Assembly: GCA_002336115.1 (NCBI GenBank)
Contig: DDEN01000031.1
Coordinates: 1 to 64,000, forward strand
Reading direction: 5' to 3'
Length of the DNA stretch: 64,000 bases
Source: Chitinophagaceae bacterium UBA1953
Lineage (GTDB): Bacteria > Bacteroidota > Bacteroidia > Chitinophagales > Chitinophagaceae
Below are positions 36,852 to 45,281 of this stretch, one piece after another. The position numbers and the translations under genes are program-made. The notes beneath the pieces are model-generated. The model did no database searches. It had not been told where the DNA came from and saw nothing but the letters and a program-made list of their open reading frames with translations. Position 1 is the first letter of the stretch, and every line of letters begins with the position of its first letter.

Positions 36852-38267
36852 TTATAACATGGTTGTTGGACAAACGTAATCGGTAAGTTTAAATTTCCCA
36901 CTGTCCTTTATGGCCTTCATACCTCCTCTTACATCAATCAGGTTTTCGTAACCACGGGCTTTTAAAGTTGAAGCAAAAATCATGGAGCGATAACCTCCGG
37001 CACAATGCACATAATAGGTTTTGTTTTTATCAATAAGCAACATGCTTTCGTTAATATAATCAAGCGGTGCATTTTCAGCATCTACAATGTGTTCGCTGTC
37101 ATATTCACTTTTCTTTCGCACATCAAGTATATTAATCCGGCCATTGGTCTGTGCTTCTGCAAACTCATCAGCAGAAACACGCTGAATACTATCACTTTCT
37201 TTACCTGATTCTTTCCAGGCATTATAGCCTCCTTTTAAGTAGCCGATTGAATGATCGTAACCAACACGGGCAAGCCTTGTTACCACTTCTTCTTCACGTC
37301 CTTCATCGGTAACCAGCAAAATTTCCTGACTTAAATCGGGAATCATAGCACCAACCCATGGTGCAAAACTTCCATCGATACCAATGTTGATGGAATTAGG
37401 AATAAAGCCCTGTGCAAATACTTCGGCATTTCTTGTATCAAGAATTAAAGCGCCGGTTTCATTTGCTGCTGTTTCAAATGCGTCAGCAGTTAATCCTTGT
37501 GTGCCACGTTTAATTACTTCATCAATACTGTCATATCCCTGAATGTTCATCAGTACATTCAGCGGGAAATATTGCGGAGGCGCAGTTAAACCTGTGAGCA
37601 ATTGTTTTATGAATTCTTCTTTTGGCATTGGCTGCAAAGCATAATTGGTTGCTTTTTGATGACCCAATGTATCAGAAGTTTCTTTGCTCATATTTTTACC
37701 GCAGGCGCTACCGGCACCATGTGCCGGATAAACAATCACATCATCGGCCAGAGGCATAATTTTATTGTGAAGTGAATCGTACATGTACGATGCAAGTTTT
37801 TCCTGAGTTAAATCGGCTTTAACTTTTTGTGCAAGATCGGGGCGGCCAACATCACCAATAAACAACGTGTCGCCTGTAAAAATGGCAACATCTTTTCCTG
37901 TTTCATCTTTTAATAAAAAACAGGTTGATTCCATTGTATGTCCGGGTGTATGTAATACCTTAAAAGTAATCTTCCCAACTTTTAATTCTTCCCCATCTTT
38001 GGCAATATGTGCTTCAAATCCGGGCTGGGCTGTAGGTCCATATACAATTGCTGCTCCTGTTTGTTTGGCAAGATCAAGATGGCCACTTACAAAATCGGCA
38101 TGGAAATGCGTTTCAAACACATACTTGATTCTGGCATTATTGCTTTCAGCCTTTTGAATATAAGGTCTTACTTCACGTAACGGATCAATTACCACAGCTT
38201 CACCTTCGCTCTCAATGTAATAAGCACCCTGTGCTAAACAACCGGTATAAATTTGTTCAATTTTCAT
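36852..38267 (-). CDS. Persulfide dioxygenase-rhodanese fusion (MBL fold)
   Basis: A 471-residue protein. The N-terminal metallo-beta-lactamase domain (1-245) has THFHADFVSGH, HTPGHT, FTGDTLF and VYPAHGAG, the mono-iron site of ETHE1/PDO-type dioxygenases. Two rhodanese domains follow: the first (about 265-360) has DEGREEEV where the Cys loop belongs and so is inactive; the second (about 370-471) has HCAGGYRS with the Cys. It would oxidise a thiol persulfide to sulfite and handle thiosulfate or persulfide transfer. A Crp-type site lies upstream. Confidence 0.92.
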   Translation of the reverse strand: MKIEQIYTGCLAQGAYYIESEGEAVVIDPLREVRPYIQKAESNNARIKYVFETHFHADFVSGHLDLAKQTGAAIVYGPTAQPGFEAHIAKDGEELKVGKITFKVLHTPGHTMESTCFLLKDETGKDVAIFTGDTLFIGDVGRPDLAQKVKADLTQEKLASYMYDSLHNKIMPLADDVIVYPAHGAGSACGKNMSKETSDTLGHQKATNYALQPMPKEEFIKQLLTGLTAPPQYFPLNVLMNIQGYDSIDEVIKRGTQGLTADAFETAANETGALILDTRNAEVFAQGFIPNSINIGIDGSFAPWVGAMIPDLSQEILLVTDEGREEEVVTRLARVGYDHSIGYLKGGYNAWKESGKESDSIQRVSADEFAEAQTNGRINILDVRKKSEYDSEHIVDAENAPLDYINESMLLIDKNKTYYVHCAGGYRSMIFASTLKARGYENLIDVRGGMKAIKDSGKFKLTDYVCPTTML

Positions 38268-38287
38268 TTCTGCATTTTTTGAGTTGA

Positions 38288-38331
38288 CAAAATTGAGTTT
38301 TTTGATAGCCTTCGTAAATGACTTTAGTCAC
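38288..38331 (-). promoter_or_regulatory. Crp-type promoter of persulfide dioxygenase
   Basis: The minus strand has a -7-like CAATTTTG (38288-38295). The palindrome ATGA-CTTTAG-TCAC (38318-38331) is centred 29.5 bp upstream of the box, the same spacing as at two other promoters of the island. Confidence 0.65.
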
Positions 38332-38353
38332 AAACGATTTTAAGTGTTTTAAA

Positions 38354-39148
38354 TTAAGAAATAAATAACTCTTTTATGATAATGTAAGCGCCCATAGCTA
38401 AAACAAACCAGCCAAATACACGGCGCAGCATTTTATTTTCTATGCGTTTTGCAAACCAGGTACCGGCTATTACACCTCCAATAGCTAATACTGTAACAAT
38501 GAGCAGCAGTTTCCAGTTAAACGAATATTGTTTAAGACTGAACAGGAAACCAAACAGCGAATTAATTGCAATAATATGCAATGATGTGCCGATTGCTTTT
38601 TTCATTGGCAACTGCAGTATAAGCACAAGTGCCGGAATAATCATAAACCCACCACCAGCGCCAAGCAAACCGGTCAGTAACCCTACAAATAAACCCGGGA
38701 TAAATAAAGCAATGGATTTATATTGCTGATCTTCGGTATTTTCTTTTTCTTCTTCTTTTCTTGGCTTCATCATAAAATACGAAGCCACCAGCATGAGTAT
38801 AGCAAATACAATCATTAAAAAACTTCCTTTCTGAAATGTATAGCCGGAAATGCGGATAATATCGGGAATAACAGGCAATATAAAATGCCGTGCAATAAAA
38901 ATGGAAAAGATTGAAGGAATACCAAATAACGAAACAGCCCTGAAATCAACCTGCTTATACACATAAGCACGAATGCCTCCTACAAAACTTGTTGCACCAA
39001 CAATGAACAATGAGTAACCTGTTGCTAAGACAGGTTCAATGCCAAAAAGGTAAACCAATACCGGAACTGTTAAAATGGAACCTCCTCCTCCTGTTAAACC
39101 AAGCGAAAGACCAATAAGAACTGCAGCTACGTAACCAATTGTTTCCAT
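38354..39148 (-). CDS. TauE/SafE family sulfite exporter (TSUP)
   Basis: About 264 residues from the ATG at 39148, beginning METIGYVAAVL. Eight membrane segments with the two repeated TSUP motifs: GLSLGLTGGGGSILTVPVL near the N-terminus and GLLTGLLGAGGGFMIIPAL in the second half. Such proteins export sulfite, sulfoacetate or thiosulfate. Placed upstream of the persulfide dioxygenase, it probably removes the sulfite formed. A Crp-type operator and -7-like box lie immediately before it. Confidence 0.88.
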   Translation of the reverse strand: METIGYVAAVLIGLSLGLTGGGGSILTVPVLVYLFGIEPVLATGYSLFIVGATSFVGGIRAYVYKQVDFRAVSLFGIPSIFSIFIARHFILPVIPDIIRISGYTFQKGSFLMIVFAILMLVASYFMMKPRKEEEKENTEDQQYKSIALFIPGLFVGLLTGLLGAGGGFMIIPALVLILQLPMKKAIGTSLHIIAINSLFGFLFSLKQYSFNWKLLLIVTVLAIGGVIAGTWFAKRIENKMLRRVFGWFVLAMGAYIIIKELFIS

Positions 39149-39153
39149 AAAGG

Positions 39154-39197
39154 CAAAATTGATTGCTTGAACCAGCATCTTCAGTGATCCAGATCAC
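39154..39197 (-). promoter_or_regulatory. Crp-type promoter of sulfite exporter
   Basis: The minus strand reads CAATTTTG (39154-39161), five bases before the ATG. The perfect palindrome GTGATC-CA-GATCAC (39184-39197) is centred 29.5 bp upstream of the box. Same -7 sequence and spacing as at the persulfide dioxygenase. Confidence 0.72.
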
Positions 39198-39210
39198 ATT
39201 AAAAAACAAA

Positions 39211-39858
39211 CTAAAGGGTTTTTAACTCAATTACATTCCTGTGCAGGATAAGCATCCCTTTTTGTTCCATTTTTTTTAACAATCTTGAAATCACTTCTCT
39301 CGATGTGTTTAATTCATTGGCAATTTCCTGGTGGCTGATTTCAATACTGTTGGTGTTTTGCGCTTCTTTAGAACGCTTCAGGTAAAATGCCAGACGGTCG
39401 TCCATACTGCGGAAAGCAACATTATCCAATGTCAGCAATAGTTCATCAAATCTTGAACGGTAGGTTTCAATTACAAACTGGTACCAGCTTTTGTATTTAG
39501 CCATCCATTCGCTCATTGTATCAACAGGAACCATCATCACTTCTGTTTCAGATACAGCTTTTGCCATAATAGGACTTGCCTCATGCCTTGCTGCACAAAC
39601 CATTGATAAAGCACAAGCTTCGCCTGGTTTTAAATAATACATGAGAAATTCACTGCCATCTTCATCTTCACGGTATATTTTTAATAAACCGCTGATGACA
39701 AGCATGGTGCTGCGCATAAACTGTCCCTTCCGCATTAAAATTTCTTCGGGCAAAAAAGTTCTGAATTCACCCGTATGTTCAATTTCGTCAATCAATTCTT
39801 TTTCAAAAACCGGGAAATTTGTACGCAGATGATTATCGTACTGTTGCTGAATGTTCAT
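39211..39858 (-). CDS. Crp/Fnr family transcriptional regulator
   Basis: A 215-residue regulator with an N-terminal cNMP-binding-like beta-roll (about 20-130) and a C-terminal winged helix (about 145-215) containing HQEIANELNTSREVISRLLKKME, the recognition helix. No N-terminal four-Cys FNR cluster is present. The Cys in YYLKPGEACALSMVCAARHE could sense persulfides or redox state, as known for sulfide-responsive relatives such as FisR or CstR in function though not in family. It adjoins the sulfite exporter and is the likely reader of the local GTGA-N6-TCAC sites. Confidence 0.9.
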   Translation of the reverse strand: MNIQQQYDNHLRTNFPVFEKELIDEIEHTGEFRTFLPEEILMRKGQFMRSTMLVISGLLKIYREDEDGSEFLMYYLKPGEACALSMVCAARHEASPIMAKAVSETEVMMVPVDTMSEWMAKYKSWYQFVIETYRSRFDELLLTLDNVAFRSMDDRLAFYLKRSKEAQNTNSIEISHQEIANELNTSREVISRLLKKMEQKGMLILHRNVIELKTL

Positions 39859-39953
39859 ATTACAAATGTTCGACTTTATTTTGGAATGAAAAAATTGAAC
39901 CCTTTCAGCGGCTTTAATCCCTTGCGGCGGGTTAACATATCATCTCTTACACT

Positions 39954-39961
39954 TATTTTTG
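39954..39961 (+). promoter_or_regulatory. -7 box of rnhB
   Basis: TATTTTTG matches TAnnTTTG and ends seven bases before the ATG at 39969; the transcript could be leaderless. Confidence 0.5.
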
Positions 39962-39968
39962 GTTGGTC

Positions 39969-40568
39969 ATGAGTTTGCTTTCTTTTTACCAGGAAAATAT
40001 CATTGAAGCCGGTTGCGATGAAGCCGGCAGAGGTTGCTATGCGGGGCCGGTATTTGCGGCCGCAGTAATTCTTCCAGTTGATTTTTATCATCCATTGCTG
40101 AACGATTCAAAACAGGTAAAAGAGGTACATCGCAATGAGTTAAGATTGATTATTGAGGAAAAGGCAACAGCATTTGCAGTTGCAAAAGTTGAAGTGGAGG
40201 AGATAGACCATACCAATATTCTGAAAGCTTCGTTTAAAGCCATGCATATTGCCATTGAGGCATTGAAAATAACGCCACAATTTTTATTAATTGACGGAAA
40301 CAGGTTCATTAAGTTCAAACAAACACCGCACCGGTGTTTTGTAAAAGGCGATGGAAAATTTACATCGATTGCAGCAGCAAGCATCCTTGCAAAAACATGG
40401 CGAGATGAATATATGCTGCAACTGCACAATCAATATCCGCAATACAATTGGCGGAAAAATAAAGGTTACGGAACAGAAGAACACCGGAGAGCCATTGAAC
40501 AGTTTGGCCTTTGTGAACATCATCGCAAATCGTTTAACATTCAACCCATACGGCACGAACTTTTTTAA
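39969..40568 (+). CDS. rnhB: Ribonuclease HII
   Basis: About 199 residues from the ATG at 39969 (an in-frame TTG lies at 39963). The conserved motifs are present: EAGCDEAGRGCYAGPV with the first catalytic Asp-Glu (about 17), LNDSKQV, and the later Asp in LLIDGNRF (about 105). A KGYGTEEH block is near the end. It removes ribonucleotides and RNA primers from DNA-RNA hybrids. Divergent from the Crp gene, with a -7 box directly before the start. Confidence 0.94.
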   Translation: MSLLSFYQENIIEAGCDEAGRGCYAGPVFAAAVILPVDFYHPLLNDSKQVKEVHRNELRLIIEEKATAFAVAKVEVEEIDHTNILKASFKAMHIAIEALKITPQFLLIDGNRFIKFKQTPHRCFVKGDGKFTSIAAASILAKTWRDEYMLQLHNQYPQYNWRKNKGYGTEEHRRAIEQFGLCEHHRKSFNIQPIRHELF

Positions 40569-40623
40569 GCAGTTAAACTTATTGTTTATCCTTCCGTCAT
40601 AACTGTAATAAAAATGAACGGAT

Positions 40624-40929
40624 ATGAAAACTAAATTACTTCTTTTACTGATCGTGGTTACAGCGTTCAGTTTTTCTGCATCGGCACAGGCCACCCGCAC
40701 GCATGTATATGCCCGTACAGGTTATGCACGAAACCATAATGGAAACATTACCAAAGGTGAAGCAAGATTCCTTCGTCATAAACGACATCATATTCAAAGG
40801 GAAGTAAAACTTGCAAAAATGAATGATGGTAAAATTGGCCCGATGGAACGGAAACATATCAGAAAAGATATGAAGCAATACCGCCGTGCAAGGTTTGTTG
40901 CGGTTCATAACCGCAGAACAAGGTTCTGA
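40624..40929 (+). CDS. Small basic secreted protein (101 aa)
   Basis: Signal peptide to SASAQ, then about 80 residues rich in Arg, Lys and His. A two-fold pattern is visible: NHNGNITKGEARFLRHKRHHIQR and KMNDGKIGPMERKHIRKDM. Each half has a DxNxDGxI-like loop followed by a basic helix, reminiscent of EF-hand-type elements but with incomplete calcium ligands. Function unknown; probably periplasmic. Confidence 0.65.
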   Translation: MKTKLLLLLIVVTAFSFSASAQATRTHVYARTGYARNHNGNITKGEARFLRHKRHHIQREVKLAKMNDGKIGPMERKHIRKDMKQYRRARFVAVHNRRTRF

Positions 40930-41015
40930 GAATCTTATCAGTTATCATAAATCAACGCTTCTGTACTTTTGGTGCAGGAGCCTTTTCTTTTTATTCAATT
41001 ATTGTTATTCTGCTC

Positions 41016-42878
41016 TCAATTTGCGTTTTTTAATTTTTCTATTTCAACCCCAATATCATTCGACGGATGCCCCATAAACGCAATTTTGCCTGATTTGTCT
41101 ATAATAAATGTGGTTGGGATTCCATCGACCTTATAATCTCCTACAACTTTATCTTTATCATCAAGTAATACTTCAAAAGTGTAATTGTTTTTAGTGATAA
41201 AATCCTGCGCTTCATTTCGCATCTGTTTCAAGTCTTTCCTTTCCCATGTATCAATAAAAAGAAAAGCAATATCAGGCTGATTTTTGTATTTATTAATCAA
41301 TTGTTGGGTTCCCGGAAAGGATGACCTACAGGGGCCACACCATGTTGCCCAAAAATCAATGATCACAATTTTATTTTTAAAAGAAGATAAAGAGACCTTT
41401 TGGCCTTTTAAATTGGTAAGAATAAAGTCTTTTGCAATGACCGAACCTAATTTTGCTTTAATCTGTTTCTCCATCTTTTCTTTAAGTAAAGCATCACCTT
41501 TTGCTTTGATTTTTACAAATTCTTCATCCGGAAGATTTAGTTCTTGATAAATAGTTTTTAAAGACTCCAATAGTCTTGATGAGGTTACTCCATTTGATAA
41601 CTCTTTTTCAATGAACTCTTTTGCAAACGCAGGTCCTTTTGCAGATGATGCAAATAAAGCATATCGTTCCTTTCCATCAACGCCCATACTGTTGCTTCTT
41701 TTTAAAATCGCATCCTGATAATAAAATGCAGAATCAAACTGCTTTTGTTTATACAATATCAGTGCATAGGTATCAGTATATCCATCCCAGTTATTCCATA
41801 AATCTGCATTGTTATTTTGTTTAATCATGCTTTCTATAACATCAATCGAACGGCGGGAAATAATTTTAGCAAATTCAGGTTCCTTTGCCGAATCTTCAAT
41901 GTTTGCACCACATAAATTCCAGGCATAGCTGTTATACTTCATTGCTACGGATAATTTATTCGGACTCAATTCTTCATATTTCAGAATGTTATCCCAGTTT
42001 TTGCTTTGTAAAGCAAGAAAAAGGATATCGGAATAAAAGTTCTGTTTGGCAAATGCCGAACTGTCATTAAATTTTTCAATATAATTCTTCATAGAAGCAA
42101 GAATATCTTCTTCAGTATTCTTATCCGATGAAAAATAGTTATTCATAAAAGTTTCTCTTGCTATTTGCCCTGAAGGGAATTTTTTCAGAATTATTTCTGT
42201 AATTCTTTTCTCTTCTTCCTTCAATCCTGCATTCTGGTACAAATATTTAATTTCATCTAATTTGGGTTCACTTTGGTATTCACTTTCAATTTTTTTCCCG
42301 TAAGCAATTATCTTGGGTATTGCTGCTTGCTTTTTCGCTCTGTAAAGAGTATTTAAGTAGCTGTTATAATTATTTTTATATACTAATGAAGGGTTTTTTT
42401 TATAGGTATTTTCGTAAAGCTTAAGAATATCTTCATTTGATTCTTTTACTTCGAGAAAATAATTTGTAAAGCCCGCTAACATTGTGGCCAGTTCAATATC
42501 TGCAACTGCAGCTTTATGATTGTTTTTGTCATAGAAATAAGAGATGTATCCGTGATTGTTATTATTATCAACAATTCTGTTTTTATCATCTTTTATCCCG
42601 ATGATGATTACAGAAATTGAATCAGGCGCTTTAAAATTAAAAGAATATCCATTTGTTTCTTTTGAAAGCTTTTCTTTTTTGGTCTGGCTATTCTTACCTA
42701 AGAATAAGATTACAGCTTGCAAACTATCGGGCAATGATAAATCTTTTGGCGGCGTATAGAAATAGGTAATTTCTGTACCTGTTTTAGGGAAAGCATCAAT
42801 CGGCTTAATTTTTCCGGTTTCTTGTGAAGATGCAAAGTTGACTACAAAAATTAAAAGAGCAGACAGTGTTAATTTCAT
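41016..42878 (-). CDS. TlpA-like thioredoxin-fold protein with helical N-domain
   Basis: A 620-residue secreted protein. The signal peptide ends near FASSQ. A long, mostly helical N-terminal part (about 100-460) resembles TPR-like repeats, and a C-terminal TlpA/ResA-type thioredoxin domain (about 478-620) carries the redox motif WATWCGPCRSSFPG and a cis-Pro in IPTTF. It probably reduces disulfides in the periplasm or at the outer membrane. Single gene; no cytochrome-maturation genes adjoin. Confidence 0.85.
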   Translation of the reverse strand: MKLTLSALLIFVVNFASSQETGKIKPIDAFPKTGTEITYFYTPPKDLSLPDSLQAVILFLGKNSQTKKEKLSKETNGYSFNFKAPDSISVIIIGIKDDKNRIVDNNNNHGYISYFYDKNNHKAAVADIELATMLAGFTNYFLEVKESNEDILKLYENTYKKNPSLVYKNNYNSYLNTLYRAKKQAAIPKIIAYGKKIESEYQSEPKLDEIKYLYQNAGLKEEEKRITEIILKKFPSGQIARETFMNNYFSSDKNTEEDILASMKNYIEKFNDSSAFAKQNFYSDILFLALQSKNWDNILKYEELSPNKLSVAMKYNSYAWNLCGANIEDSAKEPEFAKIISRRSIDVIESMIKQNNNADLWNNWDGYTDTYALILYKQKQFDSAFYYQDAILKRSNSMGVDGKERYALFASSAKGPAFAKEFIEKELSNGVTSSRLLESLKTIYQELNLPDEEFVKIKAKGDALLKEKMEKQIKAKLGSVIAKDFILTNLKGQKVSLSSFKNKIVIIDFWATWCGPCRSSFPGTQQLINKYKNQPDIAFLFIDTWERKDLKQMRNEAQDFITKNNYTFEVLLDDKDKVVGDYKVDGIPTTFIIDKSGKIAFMGHPSNDIGVEIEKLKNAN

Positions 42879-42967
42879 AATGCTTTTTTTGAGAGGAGAA
42901 GATAAAATGATTTTATGATCGATTTGAAACTTTTCCTGATTTCTTTAAATTTTAACTTTTTTACAGG

Positions 42968-43576
42968 TTAGTCTTCCCATTTGCCCAATCCTTCTCTTAT
43001 AATAACGGGCTCTTCATTGGTACAATCTACAATTGTGGAAGGGATCATACCTCCAATACCGCCATCAACAACGATATCAACAAGCTTTTTAAAATTATCA
43101 TACATCAGCTCCGGATCGGTATATTCTTCCACCATTTCACCTGGCAGTGATGCGCTGAGAATAGGATGACCTAATTCCTGGATGATTGTGCTGGCAATGA
43201 TATTATCTGGCACACGCAGGCCAATTGTGTCTTTTTTGCTTTTAAGAATTTTCGGAACTTCCTTACTTGCTGGTAAAATAAATGTGTAAGGGCCTGGTAA
43301 ATGTTGTTTTAGCAAGCGGTATAGTGGAGTAGAGATGCTTTTTGTATAAGTGCTCAGGTCGCTCAGGTCGTGGCAAATGAAGGAAAGCTGGGCTTTCTGA
43401 GGGTCAACATTTTTAATGCGGCAGATGCGCTCGATGGCTTTGTGCTGAAAAATATCGCAACCTAAACCATAAATGGTATCTGTAGGATAAATAATAACAC
43501 CTCCATTTTGCAGGCAATCAACTACTGCTTTGATTTGCCTTGGCTGGGGATTTTCAGGATGTATATGAAGCAGCAT
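42968..43576 (-). CDS. YciO/TsaC (Sua5/YrdC) family protein
   Basis: A 202-residue YrdC-fold protein with IIYPTDTIYGLGCDI (about 29) and late STIVDCT. The stretch KAQLSFICHDLSDLSTY is closer to YciO than to TsaC, so it may be a YciO-type protein rather than the tRNA t6A threonylcarbamoyl-AMP synthase; sequence comparison would settle this. A 300-bp intergenic region with structured elements lies upstream. Confidence 0.85.
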   Translation of the reverse strand: MLLHIHPENPQPRQIKAVVDCLQNGGVIIYPTDTIYGLGCDIFQHKAIERICRIKNVDPQKAQLSFICHDLSDLSTYTKSISTPLYRLLKQHLPGPYTFILPASKEVPKILKSKKDTIGLRVPDNIIASTIIQELGHPILSASLPGEMVEEYTDPELMYDNFKKLVDIVVDGGIGGMIPSTIVDCTNEEPVIIREGLGKWED

Positions 43577-43595
43577 CCTTAAAATTAAGTAATTC

Positions 43596-43858
43596 CCGTT
43601 TTAGCCGAGTATCCTGTAAAAAGAACTTTTCAATATTTCTTTGCAAATATGGAAAGCAGGCTCTAATTTTAGATGCCCTTATTTTCCAGAGCCCGATTAT
43701 TCCAATCTCCATTGCAGAGCTTCCATTTGCCAGAGTATCCCGCTGATAAACTTTTTCTATACTTATGATGAAATATGAAGCACAGTTTTTCTGTGCCGAA
43801 TATTTTGTGGTTTCAGAGGTAAGCAAAGGGCCCACGATTTCTATCGGGGCCCGTTTTT
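43596..43858 (+). ncRNA. Candidate structured RNA in tsaC-like/Gfo gap
   Basis: The 43577-43878 gap has no convincing ORF. On the plus strand a long imperfect hairpin pairs 43639-43657 with 43719-43735 and encloses GGCTCT/AGAGCC (43659-43664 with 43688-43693). A small hairpin GCACAG/CTGTGC (43780-43796) and a GC-rich hairpin followed by TTTTT (43828-43858) come after. GAGTATCC occurs twice as a direct repeat. The terminator polarity suggests a plus-strand RNA of about 260 nt, although both flanking genes are on the minus strand. No promoter consensus was found. Confidence 0.35.
43828..43858 (+). terminator. Plus-strand terminator-like hairpin
   Basis: GGGCCC-A-CGA pairs with TCG-GGGCCC, then GTTTTT. 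It lies after the candidate RNA and faces away from the flanking minus-strand genes. Confidence 0.6.
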
Positions 43859-43878
43859 ATAAAAATATCTTTTGCTTT

Positions 43879-45249
43879 TTAAACAGTAATCTTCATCACC
43901 TTGTTTTCCTTTCTGCTTTCTTCTGCAGCAAAGCCCATCAGGTGGCTTTCAATTGAAGCATCAATTGTTGAAGTGAGCAGTGAAGGATCGTTTTTTGAAA
44001 CTGCCATTAACCAGTCGGCAACCAATCGCCAGTCGCCTCCGCCATGACCATCTGTTACAGTTTTCCATTCCGTTTTCTTGCCTGTAAGAAAATCGGTATG
44101 AGTAAACGAAGTCATATCGCCTGTAACATCTCCCAAACTTCCCATTACCCTTGTTCTTCTTCCGTCGTACGAAGTAAATGCTTCCATGCTGAAACTTGCT
44201 GTTACTTCATCTTCAAATAAAATATTTGTTGTATAGTGATCGGGTTGATCGTTATCCATCTTATACACACAACGGCCGTAGTTAGTTGTTTTTAATTGTT
44301 CAAGAACATATTCGGCCTGCTTGTCTTTGTCTTCAGGAAGATCGAATACATAGTTCCACCCTCTTTCCCTGTAATAAATTTTCAAAGCAGAATAGGGGCA
44401 CGAACCTTCTACTTTACAGCCATCGGTACAACGTGCAGTACTTCCTTCCGGCGCATTGGATTGTTTAAACCAACTGAGGCTTCCCTGCGCATGAATGGTT
44501 TTGCTTTTTTTATCAAGCATCCATTTAATAATATCCAGGTCATGACAGCTTTTTGCAAGGATGATGGGTGTTGTTTGTTTACTGTTGTGCCAGTTTCCAC
44601 GAACATAAGAGTGACTCATGTGTACATGGAAGATGGGCTCCATGTGCTGAATACTTACCACTTTGCCTAACACACCACTTTGAATAATTTTTCTCATCTC
44701 AACAAAATATGGAGCATAACGGAGTACGTGGCAAACTGCAACAATTTTTCCTGTTTTCTTTGCCAGGGCTAAAATGTCACGGCACTCTTTTTCGCTGGGC
44801 GAAATTGGTTTTTCCAGTAAAACATGATACCCCATTTCAAGTGCTTTCATACAGGGGCCGTAGTGCAGATTGTCGGGAGTGCTGATGATGATCGCATCGG
44901 CAAACTTGGGGCGTTTAAACACATCTTCCCATGTTACAAAACGGTTTTCATCCTTAATGTTGTGTTTTTTTGAATACCGTTCATTACGTACAGGAATGGG
45001 TTCGGCCACGCCAACAATATCAAGCTGGTCGGGGTACTGCAACGCATAATTACCATATACATTTCCTCTGTTACCTGCACCACAAACAATTGCAGTAATT
45101 GTTTTATCCACCTTCACATCATTTATAAAATCAGGAAGAATTATTTTTTCACCGAGCTCATTGGTAGCCCAGGAAGAAAGCGGAAGCATAGAACCGCCAA
45201 GAGAAATACCAAGTGCTTTTAAAACATCACGACGGGATAAAGAAGGCAT
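43879..45249 (-). CDS. Gfo/Idh/MocA oxidoreductase, Tat-exported
   Basis: A 456-residue NAD(P)-dependent oxidoreductase. The N-terminus has a Tat signal (SRRDVLKALG then a hydrophobic stretch). The Rossmann part starts at TAIVCGAGNRGNVYG (about 52), with EKPISPSEKE (about 142) carrying the conserved Lys-Pro, and a later HDLDIIKW. A Cys-containing insert (CTDGCKVEGSCPYSALKIYY) is seen at about 285. Likely periplasmic action on sugars or sugar acids, as in GH109-type relatives; reaction not assigned. Confidence 0.88.
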   Translation of the reverse strand: MPSLSRRDVLKALGISLGGSMLPLSSWATNELGEKIILPDFINDVKVDKTITAIVCGAGNRGNVYGNYALQYPDQLDIVGVAEPIPVRNERYSKKHNIKDENRFVTWEDVFKRPKFADAIIISTPDNLHYGPCMKALEMGYHVLLEKPISPSEKECRDILALAKKTGKIVAVCHVLRYAPYFVEMRKIIQSGVLGKVVSIQHMEPIFHVHMSHSYVRGNWHNSKQTTPIILAKSCHDLDIIKWMLDKKSKTIHAQGSLSWFKQSNAPEGSTARCTDGCKVEGSCPYSALKIYYRERGWNYVFDLPEDKDKQAEYVLEQLKTTNYGRCVYKMDNDQPDHYTTNILFEDEVTASFSMEAFTSYDGRRTRVMGSLGDVTGDMTSFTHTDFLTGKKTEWKTVTDGHGGGDWRLVADWLMAVSKNDPSLLTSTIDASIESHLMGFAAEESRKENKVMKITV

Positions 45250-45281
45250 ATTGTTATAATTAATAGTGAATGATCTGTTTG

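Noticed and set aside
43554..43835. 93-codon minus-strand ORF in the tsaC-like/Gfo gap
   Set aside because: It opens with GTG, overlaps the start of the TsaC-like gene, has no recognisable domain and coincides with strong RNA structure.
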